DNA of 64,000 nucleotides. Origin: an uncultured Formosa sp. Its GTDB lineage: Bacteria; Bacteroidota; Bacteroidia; Flavobacteriales; Flavobacteriaceae. The translations under genes were made by a program, and so were the position numbers. The notes under the pieces are model-generated. The model did no database searches. It was not told the DNA's origin and saw nothing but the letters and a program-made list of their open reading frames with translations. The stretch spans positions 124,001 through 188,000 of the forward strand of contig NZ_CANMTH010000002.1 of the NCBI RefSeq assembly GCF_947500765.1, given 5' to 3'. Shown in pieces: positions 29,344 to 39,544 of this stretch; within the stretch, counting starts at the first letter, position 1; each line of letters begins with the position of its first letter.

Positions 29344-30893
29344 ACTTTTCAGAACAAGATTTAAAACAAATAGATAATAAGGGCTTAACCTTGCAGAAAA
29401 TAGATTCGCAAATAGAGCAATTTCAAAATGGTATTCCTTTTATAGATTTAGAATCACCAGCGATATTAAATCATGGTATTTTAAAATTTGATGAAGTAGC
29501 ACGTAAAAACTATGTCGATGCTTACGATGGAAAACGCGATAACATATCTGTTTTAAAATTTGTTCCTGCTTCTGGAGCTGCAACTAGAATGTTTAAAAAT
29601 TTATTCAATTTTGTTGCTAATTTCAATCCAGAAAGTGAGGAGTCTTTCAGTGCTTATGCTGAAAAAAACAACGATAAAAATCTAATTTCATTTTTCGATG
29701 GATTAGAAAAATTACCTTTTTACGATTTAGTAATCGAGGTTATACTTAAAAGTTATCCTGAATATAAATCTTTCAATGCTGATAAACAAAAATGGATTTT
29801 TGTAAACGTGATGCTAGGTGAAAAATATTTAGATTACGGGGCTTTTCCAAAAGGATTGTTGCCGTTTCATAAATACGATGATCATATTTCTACGGCTTTT
29901 GAAGAGCATTTGTTCGAAGCGGCTTCTTATGCATCAACAAATAATAATGCACATTTACATTTTACAATCTCAGAAACTCATAATGATAAGTTTGAAGCAG
30001 AGTTTAAGAAGATTAAGTCTCGAGTAGAAAAGGCAACTGGATTAGATTATAATATCTCATTTTCATTTCAAAAACAATCAACAGATACAATTGCATTAAC
30101 TCCAGAAAAAGAGCCATTTCGTGAAGATGATGGGAGTTTACTATTTAGACCTTCTGGACATGGCGCTTTAATCGAGAATTTAAACGATTTAGATGCCGAT
30201 GTTATTTTTATAAAAAATATTGACAACGTAGTGGTTTCTAAATTCAAGGAAAATATTGTTGAATATAAAAAGGTTCTTGCAGGGGTGCTTTTAGAGCTTC
30301 AAGAACAAGTATTTACTTATTTACAACAGTTAGATAATAACGTGTTAAATGAGAATGAATTGGTTGAAATTGCCGAATTTTTACGACGTAAATTAAATGT
30401 TGATATTTCTATTGAATTTGAGAAATATGCTTTACAATATCAGGTTGAATATTTAAAAGAAAAATTAAACAGACCGATTAGAATTTGCGGGATGGTTAAA
30501 AATGAGGGAGAGCCAGGAGGTGGTCCATTTTGGGTAGAAGATCACAGAGGTAATCTATCGCTTCAAATTGTAGAATCTGCACAAATTGATTTAAATAACA
30601 GCATTCAAAAAGATATCTTAAATGGGGCTACCCATTTTAATCCAGTAGATTTGGTTTGCGGTACTAAAGATTATAAAGGTAATACTTTTAATTTGTTGAA
30701 ATTTGTAGATCCTAAAACAGGTTTTATTACTCAGAAAACAAAAGGCGGACAAGATCTTTTAGCTCTTGAATTACCTGGATTATGGAATGGAGCTATGGCA
30801 AATTGGAATACGGTTTTTGTAGAAGTCCCTTTAGAGACTTTTAATCCTGTAAAAACAGTTGCAGATTTATTAAAACCTGCTCATCAAATGTAA
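29340..30893 (+). CDS. DUF4301 family protein
   Basis: KFVPASGAATRMFKNLF; RICGMVKNEGEPGGGPFWVED; HFNPVDLVC. Confidence 0.85.
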   Translation: MNFSEQDLKQIDNKGLTLQKIDSQIEQFQNGIPFIDLESPAILNHGILKFDEVARKNYVDAYDGKRDNISVLKFVPASGAATRMFKNLFNFVANFNPESEESFSAYAEKNNDKNLISFFDGLEKLPFYDLVIEVILKSYPEYKSFNADKQKWIFVNVMLGEKYLDYGAFPKGLLPFHKYDDHISTAFEEHLFEAASYASTNNNAHLHFTISETHNDKFEAEFKKIKSRVEKATGLDYNISFSFQKQSTDTIALTPEKEPFREDDGSLLFRPSGHGALIENLNDLDADVIFIKNIDNVVVSKFKENIVEYKKVLAGVLLELQEQVFTYLQQLDNNVLNENELVEIAEFLRRKLNVDISIEFEKYALQYQVEYLKEKLNRPIRICGMVKNEGEPGGGPFWVEDHRGNLSLQIVESAQIDLNNSIQKDILNGATHFNPVDLVCGTKDYKGNTFNLLKFVDPKTGFITQKTKGGQDLLALELPGLWNGAMANWNTVFVEVPLETFNPVKTVADLLKPAHQM

Positions 30894-30895
30894 TT

Positions 30896-31303
30896 ATGAT
30901 TGATAATGCTCAGCTTATTTCAGAATTATCTTTTAAAGCCGTACGTAGCTCTGGTGCCGGTGGGCAACATTTAAATAAGGTCGCTTCAAAAGTAGAATTA
31001 AGTTTTAGTATCTTAGAATCATCAGTATTAAATGACAATCAAAAAGAACGACTCATAACTAAACTTCAGTCTCGATTAACTAAAAATCAGGTGTTATTAT
31101 TACAGTGTGGCGAAAGCCGTAGTCAGCATAAAAACAAGGAATTGGTTATCAGTCGTTTTTTATATATTTTAAAGGAAGGGTTGAAAGTTTCTAAACAGAG
31201 ACGAACTACAAAAATTCCAAAATCTGCAATTAAAAAGCGTCTTAAAAGTAAGCGCCTGGTCTCGGAGCGAAAAACATCTAGACGTAAGCCAAACTTAGAT
31301 TAG
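30896..31303 (+). CDS. arfB: Alternative ribosome-rescue factor ArfB (RF-1 domain)
   Basis: RSSGAGGQHLNKVASKVEL (GGQ motif), basic C-terminal tail. Confidence 0.92.
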   Translation: MIDNAQLISELSFKAVRSSGAGGQHLNKVASKVELSFSILESSVLNDNQKERLITKLQSRLTKNQVLLLQCGESRSQHKNKELVISRFLYILKEGLKVSKQRRTTKIPKSAIKKRLKSKRLVSERKTSRRKPNLD

Positions 31304-31354
31304 AATTCATAAAAAAAATTTAATTTATCCAGAATTGTTACTACATTTGTAGCG

Positions 31355-31434
31355 TTCTCATAAAGGGGTGCCTATTATCGGCTGAGATCATACCCATTGA
31401 ACCTAGAACAGGTAATGCTGTTTAGGAATCGAGC
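31355..31434 (+). ncRNA. TPP (THI element) riboswitch
   Basis: AGGGGTGCC...GGCTGAGATCATACCCATTGAACCTAGAACAGGTAATGCTGTTTAGGAATCGAG matches conserved THI-box blocks; upstream of TonB-dependent receptor. Confidence 0.9.
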
Positions 31435-31648
31435 ATTAAAAAATGTCTAACAAACATTTTAGCTAGTGCGATAAAGTTATCAATGTTATTTTGTACTTCT
31501 AAATCTAAACGTGTTATGCATTACTCATGTCATGATTTAAAATCAAAAATAACAGTTTCAATATCGTATAAGTTTAAGTGCTCAAAATTAAAATCAATCT
31601 AAAAATATAGAATAAGGACCTCTTTTTATTCGATTAACACATTATCGA

Positions 31649-33838
31649 ATGAAACATTTTTTTGTTTTAGCATGCTGTTTAATATCAGGTATTTCAGCAT
31701 TTTCTCAAGAAGAGAAAACACAAGATTCAACAACTGTTAATACCGAAACTTTAGACGAAGTTTTGGTTACTGCAGTTCGAGTGCAGGCAACTTCTCCAAT
31801 TACACACTCTAACGTAGATAAAGCAACTTTGGCCAAGCGTAATCTTGGTCAAGATCTTCCAATGTTATTAAACTATTTGCCTTCGGTAGTTACTACCAGT
31901 GATGCTGGTGCAGGAATTGGATACACAGGAATTCGTGTTCGTGGTGTAAGTGCACAATCTACAAATGTTACCATTAACGGAATTCCGTATAACGATGCAG
32001 AATCTTTAGGTACATTTTGGGTTAATTTAGGAGATATTGCTTCGTCTGTAGAGAGTCTTCAATTACAGCGTGGTGTAGGTACTTCTACTAACGGGTCAGG
32101 AGCCTTTGGAGCAAGTATAAACGTATTAACAGATGCCGTATCTAAAGTCGCAAGTGCAGAAATTTCTAACAGTTTTGGTAGTTTTAATACGAGAAAACAC
32201 AATACAAAATTCAGCACGGGTTTATTAAACAATCATATTGAAATTGCAGGACGCTTATCTGTTATTAAATCTGATGGTTATGTAGATCGTGCCTCGACAG
32301 ATTTAAAATCTTATTTCTTACAAGCGTCTTATATAGACGATAATACCTTAATCAAAGCCGTAGTTTTTGGGGGGCATGAAAACACATATCAATCTTGGAA
32401 TGGTATTGAGAAAGAGACGCTTAAAGACGATAGAACGTATAATTCTGCAGGAATTTACACTGATGATGAGGGGAACGTAAAATTTTACGATAATGAAGTA
32501 GACGATTACCAACAAGATCACTATCAATTACATTGGAACGAGCGTTACAATAACAATTGGTCTACTAATTTAGGTTTAAATTATACCAAAGGGAGTGGGT
32601 ATTTTGAGCAATATAAAGAAGATGCAGAGTTTGCAGATTATGGATTAAATAATGTAACCATTGGAGGAGAAACCATTGAAGCTACAGATATTATTCGTCG
32701 TCGTTGGTTAGATAATGACTTTTATGTAATTAATGCTAATGCGAATTTTAAAAATGAATATATAAATGCTTTTTTTGGAGGATCGTTTAGTACCTATGAT
32801 GGCGACCATTTTGGAGAAATAATTTGGTCTAAATATGCTAGTAATAGTGAAATAAGAGATCATTATTACGATGGTAATGGGAAGAAAAAAGATTTAAGTG
32901 TATTTGCAAAAGCAACATTTAGATTAAATACGCAATGGAGTTTATTTGGAGATTTACAAATGCGTTTTGTAGATTATAAAACGAGCGGAATAGATTCTGA
33001 TCTCTTACCTTTAAATATAGACGAACAATATAATTTCTTTAATCCTAAAGCAGGTGTAACTTATGAGTTAGATGGAAATAATAATATGTATTTTTCTTAT
33101 GCACGTGCAAATAGAGAGCCAAATAGAGACGATTTTCAGAATAATTCAGATATTAAACCAGAACAATTAAACGATTTTGAATTAGGGTGGAGACATGAAA
33201 AACAACGTTTTAAATTCAATGCAAATGTGTATTATATGCAGTATAATGAGCAATTGGTGTTGTCTGGCAGAATAGACGATGTTGGGAATCCAATTAGAAC
33301 AAACAGTGGTGAAAGTTACCGTTTAGGATTAGAAATAGAATCTGCCATAGGGATTACTAAAGCATTTTCTATTCAGCCAAATATTACTTTTAGTACCAAT
33401 AAAAATAAATCAGTTTATGTTCCGTTTGATGGTGTGCTGAAAGATTTTGGATCTACAAATATCTCGTTTTCTCCAGATATTGTATTAGGAAATGCTATTG
33501 TTTTTCAACCTAATACCTTATTTCAAGTTTCATTGCTAAGTAAGTTTGTGGGCGAACAATATATGGGAAACACAGATTCTGAAACTTCTAAATTAGATAG
33601 TTACTTTGTAAATGATTTAAATATTACTTACGAATTTAAAATGAAATCTATTTTTAAGTCAATTATTTTAAGTGGTGTTGTCAATAATATTTTTAACGAA
33701 AAATATGTGTCTAATGGCTATTATTACACTTATGATGATGATTGGAGTAGTTCAACTTCAATAACAACAATAGAAGGTGCAGGATATTATCCGCAAGCAA
33801 CTACTAACTTTTTAGTAGGAGCAACTTTAAAATTTTAA
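31649..33838 (+). CDS. TonB-dependent receptor (probable thiamine uptake, TPP-riboswitch controlled)
   Basis: TonB box-like ETLDEVLVTAVR; plug domain GIRVRGVSAQSTNVTINGIPYNDAES; beta-barrel ending LVGATLKF. Confidence 0.92.
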   Translation: MKHFFVLACCLISGISAFSQEEKTQDSTTVNTETLDEVLVTAVRVQATSPITHSNVDKATLAKRNLGQDLPMLLNYLPSVVTTSDAGAGIGYTGIRVRGVSAQSTNVTINGIPYNDAESLGTFWVNLGDIASSVESLQLQRGVGTSTNGSGAFGASINVLTDAVSKVASAEISNSFGSFNTRKHNTKFSTGLLNNHIEIAGRLSVIKSDGYVDRASTDLKSYFLQASYIDDNTLIKAVVFGGHENTYQSWNGIEKETLKDDRTYNSAGIYTDDEGNVKFYDNEVDDYQQDHYQLHWNERYNNNWSTNLGLNYTKGSGYFEQYKEDAEFADYGLNNVTIGGETIEATDIIRRRWLDNDFYVINANANFKNEYINAFFGGSFSTYDGDHFGEIIWSKYASNSEIRDHYYDGNGKKKDLSVFAKATFRLNTQWSLFGDLQMRFVDYKTSGIDSDLLPLNIDEQYNFFNPKAGVTYELDGNNNMYFSYARANREPNRDDFQNNSDIKPEQLNDFELGWRHEKQRFKFNANVYYMQYNEQLVLSGRIDDVGNPIRTNSGESYRLGLEIESAIGITKAFSIQPNITFSTNKNKSVYVPFDGVLKDFGSTNISFSPDIVLGNAIVFQPNTLFQVSLLSKFVGEQYMGNTDSETSKLDSYFVNDLNITYEFKMKSIFKSIILSGVVNNIFNEKYVSNGYYYTYDDDWSSSTSITTIEGAGYYPQATTNFLVGATLKF

Positions 33839-33840
33839 AT

Positions 33841-33877
33841 AAAAAAGGGCAATTCTATTATTGAATTGCCCTTTTTT
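33841..33877. terminator. Bidirectional intrinsic terminator
   Basis: AAAAAAGGGCAATTC-tattatt-GAATTGCCCTTTTTT. Confidence 0.9.
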
Positions 33878-33878
33878 A

Positions 33879-34328
33879 TTAATTATTATAAACTCTAATT
33901 GTAGTACCGCTTACTGTAACAAAATACGGTTTTAACGTGTATTCTCCTGTAGTGTCAGATTCAGGATATCCGTTAACAATATTATAAGAATTGTCGTCGT
34001 CGCAATCACATGTGGCAATAATTCCATTCACTTCTAGAGTCGAGCAGGAGGTAATAGCGTGGTTTGGATCTGTAAGTTCGAAGGCAGTGTACATACCTGC
34101 TCCAATATAATATAAAACAACACCATTTACACCATAAGGACTATCTAAAAGAATGTAATTTCCTGGGAAATTTAAAGCATTATATTTGGGCAAATTGGTA
34201 TTAATTAAAGTACCCGTATCAAAACTGTAATCTGGAATATACGGGTTGTCTTCATAACTGTCATTTGTGCTGCAATTCACCATCAATAAGGTGGTTATTG
34301 TCGCTAAAAAAAGTTTTTTCATAGTAAA
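33879..34328 (-). CDS. Lipoprotein, possibly Rieske-like fold
   Basis: Likely start MKKLFLATITTLLMVNCSTND (lipobox); SSC/CDC pattern and GTTIRVYN C-terminus. Confidence 0.8.
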   Translation of the reverse strand, partial: FTMKKLFLATITTLLMVNCSTNDSYEDNPYIPDYSFDTGTLINTNLPKYNALNFPGNYILLDSPYGVNGVVLYYIGAGMYTAFELTDPNHAITSCSTLEVNGIIATCDCDDDNSYNIVNGYPESDTTGEYTLKPYFVTVSGTTIRVYNN

Positions 34329-34471
34329 AAATTCGATTTGCAATTTACAACAAAAAGTAGTTTGCTGTAAAAATTTTGTATATTTGTGATTAATCTCGTG
34401 CTGCGAGATTTTTTATGTTTTATGAACTGTGGTTTATGAAACATATTTTTTTTAATTAAAACGATGAAGTT

Positions 34472-34945
34472 ATGAGTAAAGTATCTTATTATACTGAAGA
34501 AGGGCTAAAAAAGTTAAGAAACGAATTAAAACAATTAAAAGATATAGAAAGACCACGCGCATCTCAAGCAATTGCTGAAGCACGAGACAAGGGTGATTTA
34601 AGTGAAAATGCAGAATATGATGCTGCTAAAGAAGCCCAAGGCATGTTAGAAATGAAAATTTCTAAACTAGAAGAAGTTTTATCTGGAGCACGTTTAATTG
34701 ATGAATCTAAATTAGACGCGTCTAAAGTTTTAGTTTTGTCTAAAGTGAAAATTAAAAACCAAACCAATGGTATGGAAATGAATTACATTTTGGTAGCCGA
34801 TGGTGAAGCCGATTTAAAATCGGGTAGAATATCTGTTAATTCTCCTATTGGTAAAGGGTTATTAGGTAAATCTGTTGGTGATGTAGCTGAAATTCAAGTG
34901 CCAAGTGGTGTTATGAAATTTGATATTGTAGAAATTTCAAGATAA
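34472..34945 (+). CDS. greA: Transcription elongation factor GreA
   Basis: YYTEEGLKKLRNELKQLKDIERPRASQAIAEARDKGDLSENAEYDAAKEAQ. Confidence 0.97.
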   Translation: MSKVSYYTEEGLKKLRNELKQLKDIERPRASQAIAEARDKGDLSENAEYDAAKEAQGMLEMKISKLEEVLSGARLIDESKLDASKVLVLSKVKIKNQTNGMEMNYILVADGEADLKSGRISVNSPIGKGLLGKSVGDVAEIQVPSGVMKFDIVEISR

Positions 34946-35058
34946 GTATTCTTCAATCATTAAAAACTAAAGATTCCTAAAGTTTTAAACTGAAATGATA
35001 TCGGTTTACATAAAAACTCTAGGAATCTTTATATATTTACGTAATTAAATTAAATATT

Positions 35059-35448
35059 ATGGCTTCTATTTTTAGTAAAATCATTTCAGGAGAAATTCCT
35101 TCTTATAAAGTTGCAGAAACAGATGATTTCTTAGCTTTTCTAGATATTAATCCAAATGCTAAAGGGCATACTTTGTGTATTCCAAAGCAAGAAGTAGATA
35201 AAATTTTTGATTTAGATGATGAGCTTTACATGGGGTTAATGCGTTTTTCTAAGCAAGTCGCTAAAGCTCTAGAACAAGCAGTGCCTTGTAAACGAGTTGG
35301 AATGACTGTAATTGGGTTAGAAGTACCACATGCACATGTTCATTTAATACCATTAAATGCTATGGAAGATGCACTGTTTTCTAAAAAAACAACGCTTACC
35401 CAAGACGAATTTAAAAATGTAGCAGAAGCTATTAGTGCAGCAATGTAA
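35059..35448 (+). CDS. HIT family protein
   Basis: SIFSKIISGEIPSYKVAET...PHAHVHLIPL. Confidence 0.95.
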   Translation: MASIFSKIISGEIPSYKVAETDDFLAFLDINPNAKGHTLCIPKQEVDKIFDLDDELYMGLMRFSKQVAKALEQAVPCKRVGMTVIGLEVPHAHVHLIPLNAMEDALFSKKTTLTQDEFKNVAEAISAAM

Positions 35449-36621
35449 CTAAGTACTTTGTGTTAATTGTTTGTCTATTTTTAAAGTAATTTGCATGGTT
35501 GTACCTTTTCCTATTTCGGAATGAGATACTTTTATTTTTCCATCATGAAAATCTTCAATAATACGTCGTGCTAAAGAGAGACCTAAGCCCCAACCTCGTT
35601 TTTTAGTTGTAAAACCAGGTTCGAAAATAGTATTAAATTGATTTTTGGAAAGTCCTTTTCCTGTATCGGAAATAGAAATCTTAACATAGTGTTCGCTAGG
35701 TTCTATGTTTACAGACAATTTACCTCTGCCTTTCATAGCATCAATAGCATTCTTAACTAAATTTTCTATAGTCCAGCTGTATAATTGGGTGTTTAATAAT
35801 ACAGGAACTTCGGTGTTTGGAATGTTAATACTAAAGTCGATTAATTTAGACGAACGCGATTTTAAATAATCGTAAGCATCAATAGTTTCCTTAACCACAT
35901 TTGCTTGTTCTAGTGTTGGTACAGAACCTATTTTACTAAAACGCTCGGTAATGGTTTCAAGTCTACTAATATCCTTTTCAATTTCTTTAATGTAATCGGG
36001 GTTAACATCTTCAATTTTTAAAATTTCTGTCCAACCAATTAAAGACGATAACGGTGTTCCTATTTGGTGCGCAGTTTCTTTAGCCATTCCAGACCATAAT
36101 TTATTTTGTGTAGCAATTTTTGTGCTCCTATAAAATACATACACTAAGCTTGCAAAAAGCACAAGTATAAGTACAAATGCTATAGGGTAATATTTTAGTT
36201 TATTTAAAAGAGGGGAGTTTCCATAGTATAAAGTATTTAAAACGCGACCGTCGTAAATAATTTCTATTGGGCTGTTTTCTTTTTCGAAATCTAAAATAAG
36301 ATCTTTTATATAAGCAGAGTCTTTAGTTTTTGTTTCATCTAAATTATTATGTTCAATATTGCCTCCTAAATCAACCATAATCATAGGAGTTGTGGTGTTA
36401 CTTTGTAGAATTTGAAGTGGTAATTCCCCGATGTCTCCATCTAAGTTTGTACTTTTAATTAAGTCGCGTTGGGCTGCAGACCAGTTTTCCATCTTTATGC
36501 GTTCTTCAGCTTTAAAACTCTGAAAGAACATATAAGTATTCCATAAAATAAGAGAGATAATAACAAACGAAAATCCGATAAATATCCAACGGATGAGGTT
36601 TTTATGTTTGGTAAAAAGCAT
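35449..36621 (-). CDS. Sensor histidine kinase
   Basis: Two TM helices; AKETAHQIGTPLSSLIGW H-box; NLVKNAIDAM N-box; GLGLSLARRI G-box. Confidence 0.93.
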   Translation of the reverse strand: MLFTKHKNLIRWIFIGFSFVIISLILWNTYMFFQSFKAEERIKMENWSAAQRDLIKSTNLDGDIGELPLQILQSNTTTPMIMVDLGGNIEHNNLDETKTKDSAYIKDLILDFEKENSPIEIIYDGRVLNTLYYGNSPLLNKLKYYPIAFVLILVLFASLVYVFYRSTKIATQNKLWSGMAKETAHQIGTPLSSLIGWTEILKIEDVNPDYIKEIEKDISRLETITERFSKIGSVPTLEQANVVKETIDAYDYLKSRSSKLIDFSINIPNTEVPVLLNTQLYSWTIENLVKNAIDAMKGRGKLSVNIEPSEHYVKISISDTGKGLSKNQFNTIFEPGFTTKKRGWGLGLSLARRIIEDFHDGKIKVSHSEIGKGTTMQITLKIDKQLTQST

Positions 36622-37156
36622 GAAAACTATTTTTAGTGGTAATATAATGTAAATCTGTTAATAATATTGTGCTATCAAGTGACCAAATCATTTTTTGTTC
36701 ATTGATAGAATACTTACCTTTGCCTTATCTTAAAGAAGTAAAATAATTTTATTCAGACCTAAGTCATTAACATCAAACTTATTATAAAGTAATGTGTTAA
36801 GGGGATTCGTTCTAAGGTATATAGCTTTTACGAATACAGTAGAGGCAGATGTTAAATGAATTTATTACTATTTATTTTTTTAATGTATGAAGCGAAATCC
36901 ACTATTTTTGGTATTTTCGCGAGCAAGACACATTCAAAATAATTCAGTCAAACATACGCTAATATTAGAAAATATTTAAAAGGGGTGTAATTAACATTGA
37001 AAATTACGACTTAGTACATTAGATGCCTTTAAATTTGTACTGAATGTGAGAAAGGTGTTAATATTTGATAATTAATACAGACATTTTTAAATTATAGAAA
37101 TGTAGTTGTCTTAAAAGATAAAATATAAAGAGAGTTTTTAATAGAAATTAAATGTA

Positions 37157-37534
37157 ATGGAAGTACAAGGAAAAGTAAAAATGATAGGAGAAACCCAAAC
37201 CTTCGGGAGTAATGGGTTCAGAAAAAGAGAGTTGGTAGTTACAACAGAAGAACAATATCCTCAGCATATATTAGTAGAATTTGTTCAAGATAAAACAGAT
37301 TTACTAAACAGTTACACAGTAGGACAAAACGTAAAAGTGAGTATTAATTTAAGAGGTAGAGATTGGGTTAATCCTCAAGGAGAAACTAAATATTTTAACT
37401 CTATACAAGGTTGGAGAATTGAAGCCGTACAAGATGCAGCCTCAGGAGGAGCAGTTCCTCCAGTGCCACCAGCAGATGCTTTTGAACCAGCATCTAGTTT
37501 AAATGAAGACGATCACGACGACTTACCTTTCTAG
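37157..37534 (+). CDS. DUF3127 domain protein (OB-fold-like, SSB-like acidic tail DDLPF)
   Basis: MEVQGKVKMIGETQTFGSNGFRKRELVVTTEEQYPQHILVEFVQDK...; tail DDHDDLPF. Confidence 0.88.
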   Translation: MEVQGKVKMIGETQTFGSNGFRKRELVVTTEEQYPQHILVEFVQDKTDLLNSYTVGQNVKVSINLRGRDWVNPQGETKYFNSIQGWRIEAVQDAASGGAVPPVPPADAFEPASSLNEDDHDDLPF

Positions 37535-37633
37535 TAAAGGTATACTATGACTAATTCAAAGTGTGATTAACCTCAATATCTAACGATATTGGGGTTTTTA
37601 CTTTTTGTAAGATTCTTTTTTTAAATTAGGGGT

Positions 37634-38257
37634 ATGAGATTTTTAAACAATAAAATAGAGTTTCCAAGTGTTGAAGAGGCAACAGACGAAGGTATTATAG
37701 CTGTTGGTGGAGATTTATCTACAGATCGGTTGTTGTTAGCATACAAGCGTGGTATTTTTCCTTGGTTTGAAGATGATAAAGCTATTTTATGGTGGTCTCC
37801 AGATCCTCGTTTTGTATTATATCCGGAAGAACTAAGGGTTTCTAAAAGTATGCGACAGGTGCTTCGAAATTGTAGTTTTACCGTAACAGTAAATAGGGCG
37901 TTTCCTCAAGTTATAGAGGCTTGTGCCGAAATTAAACGCAATGGACAAAGCGGTACTTGGATTACTAATAATATGACTGAAGCCTATATCGAGCTTTATA
38001 AAATGGGTTTTGCTAAATCTGTTGAGGTTTGGGAAAACAATGAACTTGTAGGTGGTTTTTACGGACTAGATTTAGGTAACAATGTCTTTTGTGGTGAGAG
38101 CATGTTCTCTAAGGTAAGCAATGCTAGTAAGGCTGCATTTATCACTTTTGTACAAAATACAAATTATAAAATTATAGATTGCCAGGTTTATACGCAACAT
38201 TTAGAGAGTCTTGGCGGACGCTCAATTTCTAGAGAAACTTATCTTAGTTATCTTTAA
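37634..38257 (+). CDS. aat: Leucyl/phenylalanyl-tRNA--protein transferase
   Basis: GIIAVGGDLSTDRLLLAYKRGIFPWFEDDKAILWWSPDPR. Confidence 0.96.
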   Translation: MRFLNNKIEFPSVEEATDEGIIAVGGDLSTDRLLLAYKRGIFPWFEDDKAILWWSPDPRFVLYPEELRVSKSMRQVLRNCSFTVTVNRAFPQVIEACAEIKRNGQSGTWITNNMTEAYIELYKMGFAKSVEVWENNELVGGFYGLDLGNNVFCGESMFSKVSNASKAAFITFVQNTNYKIIDCQVYTQHLESLGGRSISRETYLSYL

Positions 38258-38263
38258 TTTTAA

Positions 38264-38827
38264 TTAAACTTCATTATATCTAAAGCAATTTACTTCATGA
38301 TCGTTTACCATGCCAGTTGCTTGCATGTGTGCATAGATAACTGTAGATCCTACAAATTTAAATCCACGTGTTTTTAAATCTTTACTTATGGCATCACTTA
38401 AAGGCGTATTTGCAGGTGTATCTTTATAGTTTTTAATATTGTTTTTTATGGGGTTCCCATCAACAAAATTCCAGATGTAAGTACTAAAACTTCCAAATTC
38501 TTCTTGAATTTTTATAAAAGCCTGAGCATTACTAATCGTTGCTTTTATTTTTAGTTTGTTTCTAATAATTCCTGCATCTTCAGCTAAACTATCTTGTTTC
38601 GCTTGTGTGTAATTTGCTATTTTTTTATAATCGAAATTGTCGAACGCTTTTCTGAAATTTTCTCGTTTTCTTAATATTGTAATCCAACTTAAACCCGCCT
38701 GAAAGGTTTCAAGAATTAAAAACTCGAATAGTGTAGCATCATCTTTTACAGGAACACCCCATTCAAGATCGTGATATGCTTCGTATAAATCGTCATTTTT
38801 GCACCAACCACATCTGTGTTTCTTCAT
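38264..38827 (-). CDS. tag: DNA-3-methyladenine glycosylase I
   Basis: KHRCGWCKNDDLYEAYHDLEWGVPVKDD...LILETFQAGLSWITILRKRENFRKAF. Confidence 0.96.
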   Translation of the reverse strand: MKKHRCGWCKNDDLYEAYHDLEWGVPVKDDATLFEFLILETFQAGLSWITILRKRENFRKAFDNFDYKKIANYTQAKQDSLAEDAGIIRNKLKIKATISNAQAFIKIQEEFGSFSTYIWNFVDGNPIKNNIKNYKDTPANTPLSDAISKDLKTRGFKFVGSTVIYAHMQATGMVNDHEVNCFRYNEV

Positions 38828-38923
38828 CTTGTAAGGAATTTATATTAATGCTACTAATGTAACAACTGTTACCTTAAAAATTACATTTATGGATTAAATT
38901 TGTAAGGTAAAATAAAGAAACAT

Positions 38924-39544
38924 ATGCAAGCAACACATACTATTGTTAAGAATGAAGTGATTCAAAAGAGTTTAGATAATGCCATGTCTTATCAGGAATT
39001 TAGAGATTTGGTTAAAGAATTATCAAAAACTGGTGGCGCAACAGGTCATGAACAAACTGCAGCTCTCGTTGGATACACTAAGGTGAACGAGAGTAGAATG
39101 AAACGTTGGGATAAAACCTTAAAAGTTTCTGAGGCTGATACGGAAGCTATTAAAAGTTTTAATGGTGATATTACTTGGTTAGTGATTGCTGAAAGTTGGT
39201 GCGGAGATGCTGCGCATGTAATGCCTGTAATTAATAAAGTGGCAGAACTTAATGAAAATATAAATTTTAAAGTTGTCCTTCGTGATGATAATGACGAGTT
39301 AATGAATATGTATTTAACAAACGGAGGAAAATCAATTCCGAAGTTAATCATGATAGACAATGCTTCAGGGGAAGTTGTAAATACATTTGGACCAAGACCG
39401 CTTACAGCAACAAAGTTAGTTGCAGATTACAAAGCTGAACATGGTGTTTTAACTGCTGAGTTTAAGGAATCGTTACAAACATGGTATAATTTAAATAAAG
39501 GGCAGAGTACAATTTCAGATTTAATAGGTTTGTTAAAGGCTTAA
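38924..39544 (+). CDS. Thioredoxin family protein
   Basis: WLVIAESWCGDAAHVMPVINKVAEL...GGKSIPKLIMID. Confidence 0.88.
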   Translation: MQATHTIVKNEVIQKSLDNAMSYQEFRDLVKELSKTGGATGHEQTAALVGYTKVNESRMKRWDKTLKVSEADTEAIKSFNGDITWLVIAESWCGDAAHVMPVINKVAELNENINFKVVLRDDNDELMNMYLTNGGKSIPKLIMIDNASGEVVNTFGPRPLTATKLVADYKAEHGVLTAEFKESLQTWYNLNKGQSTISDLIGLLKA

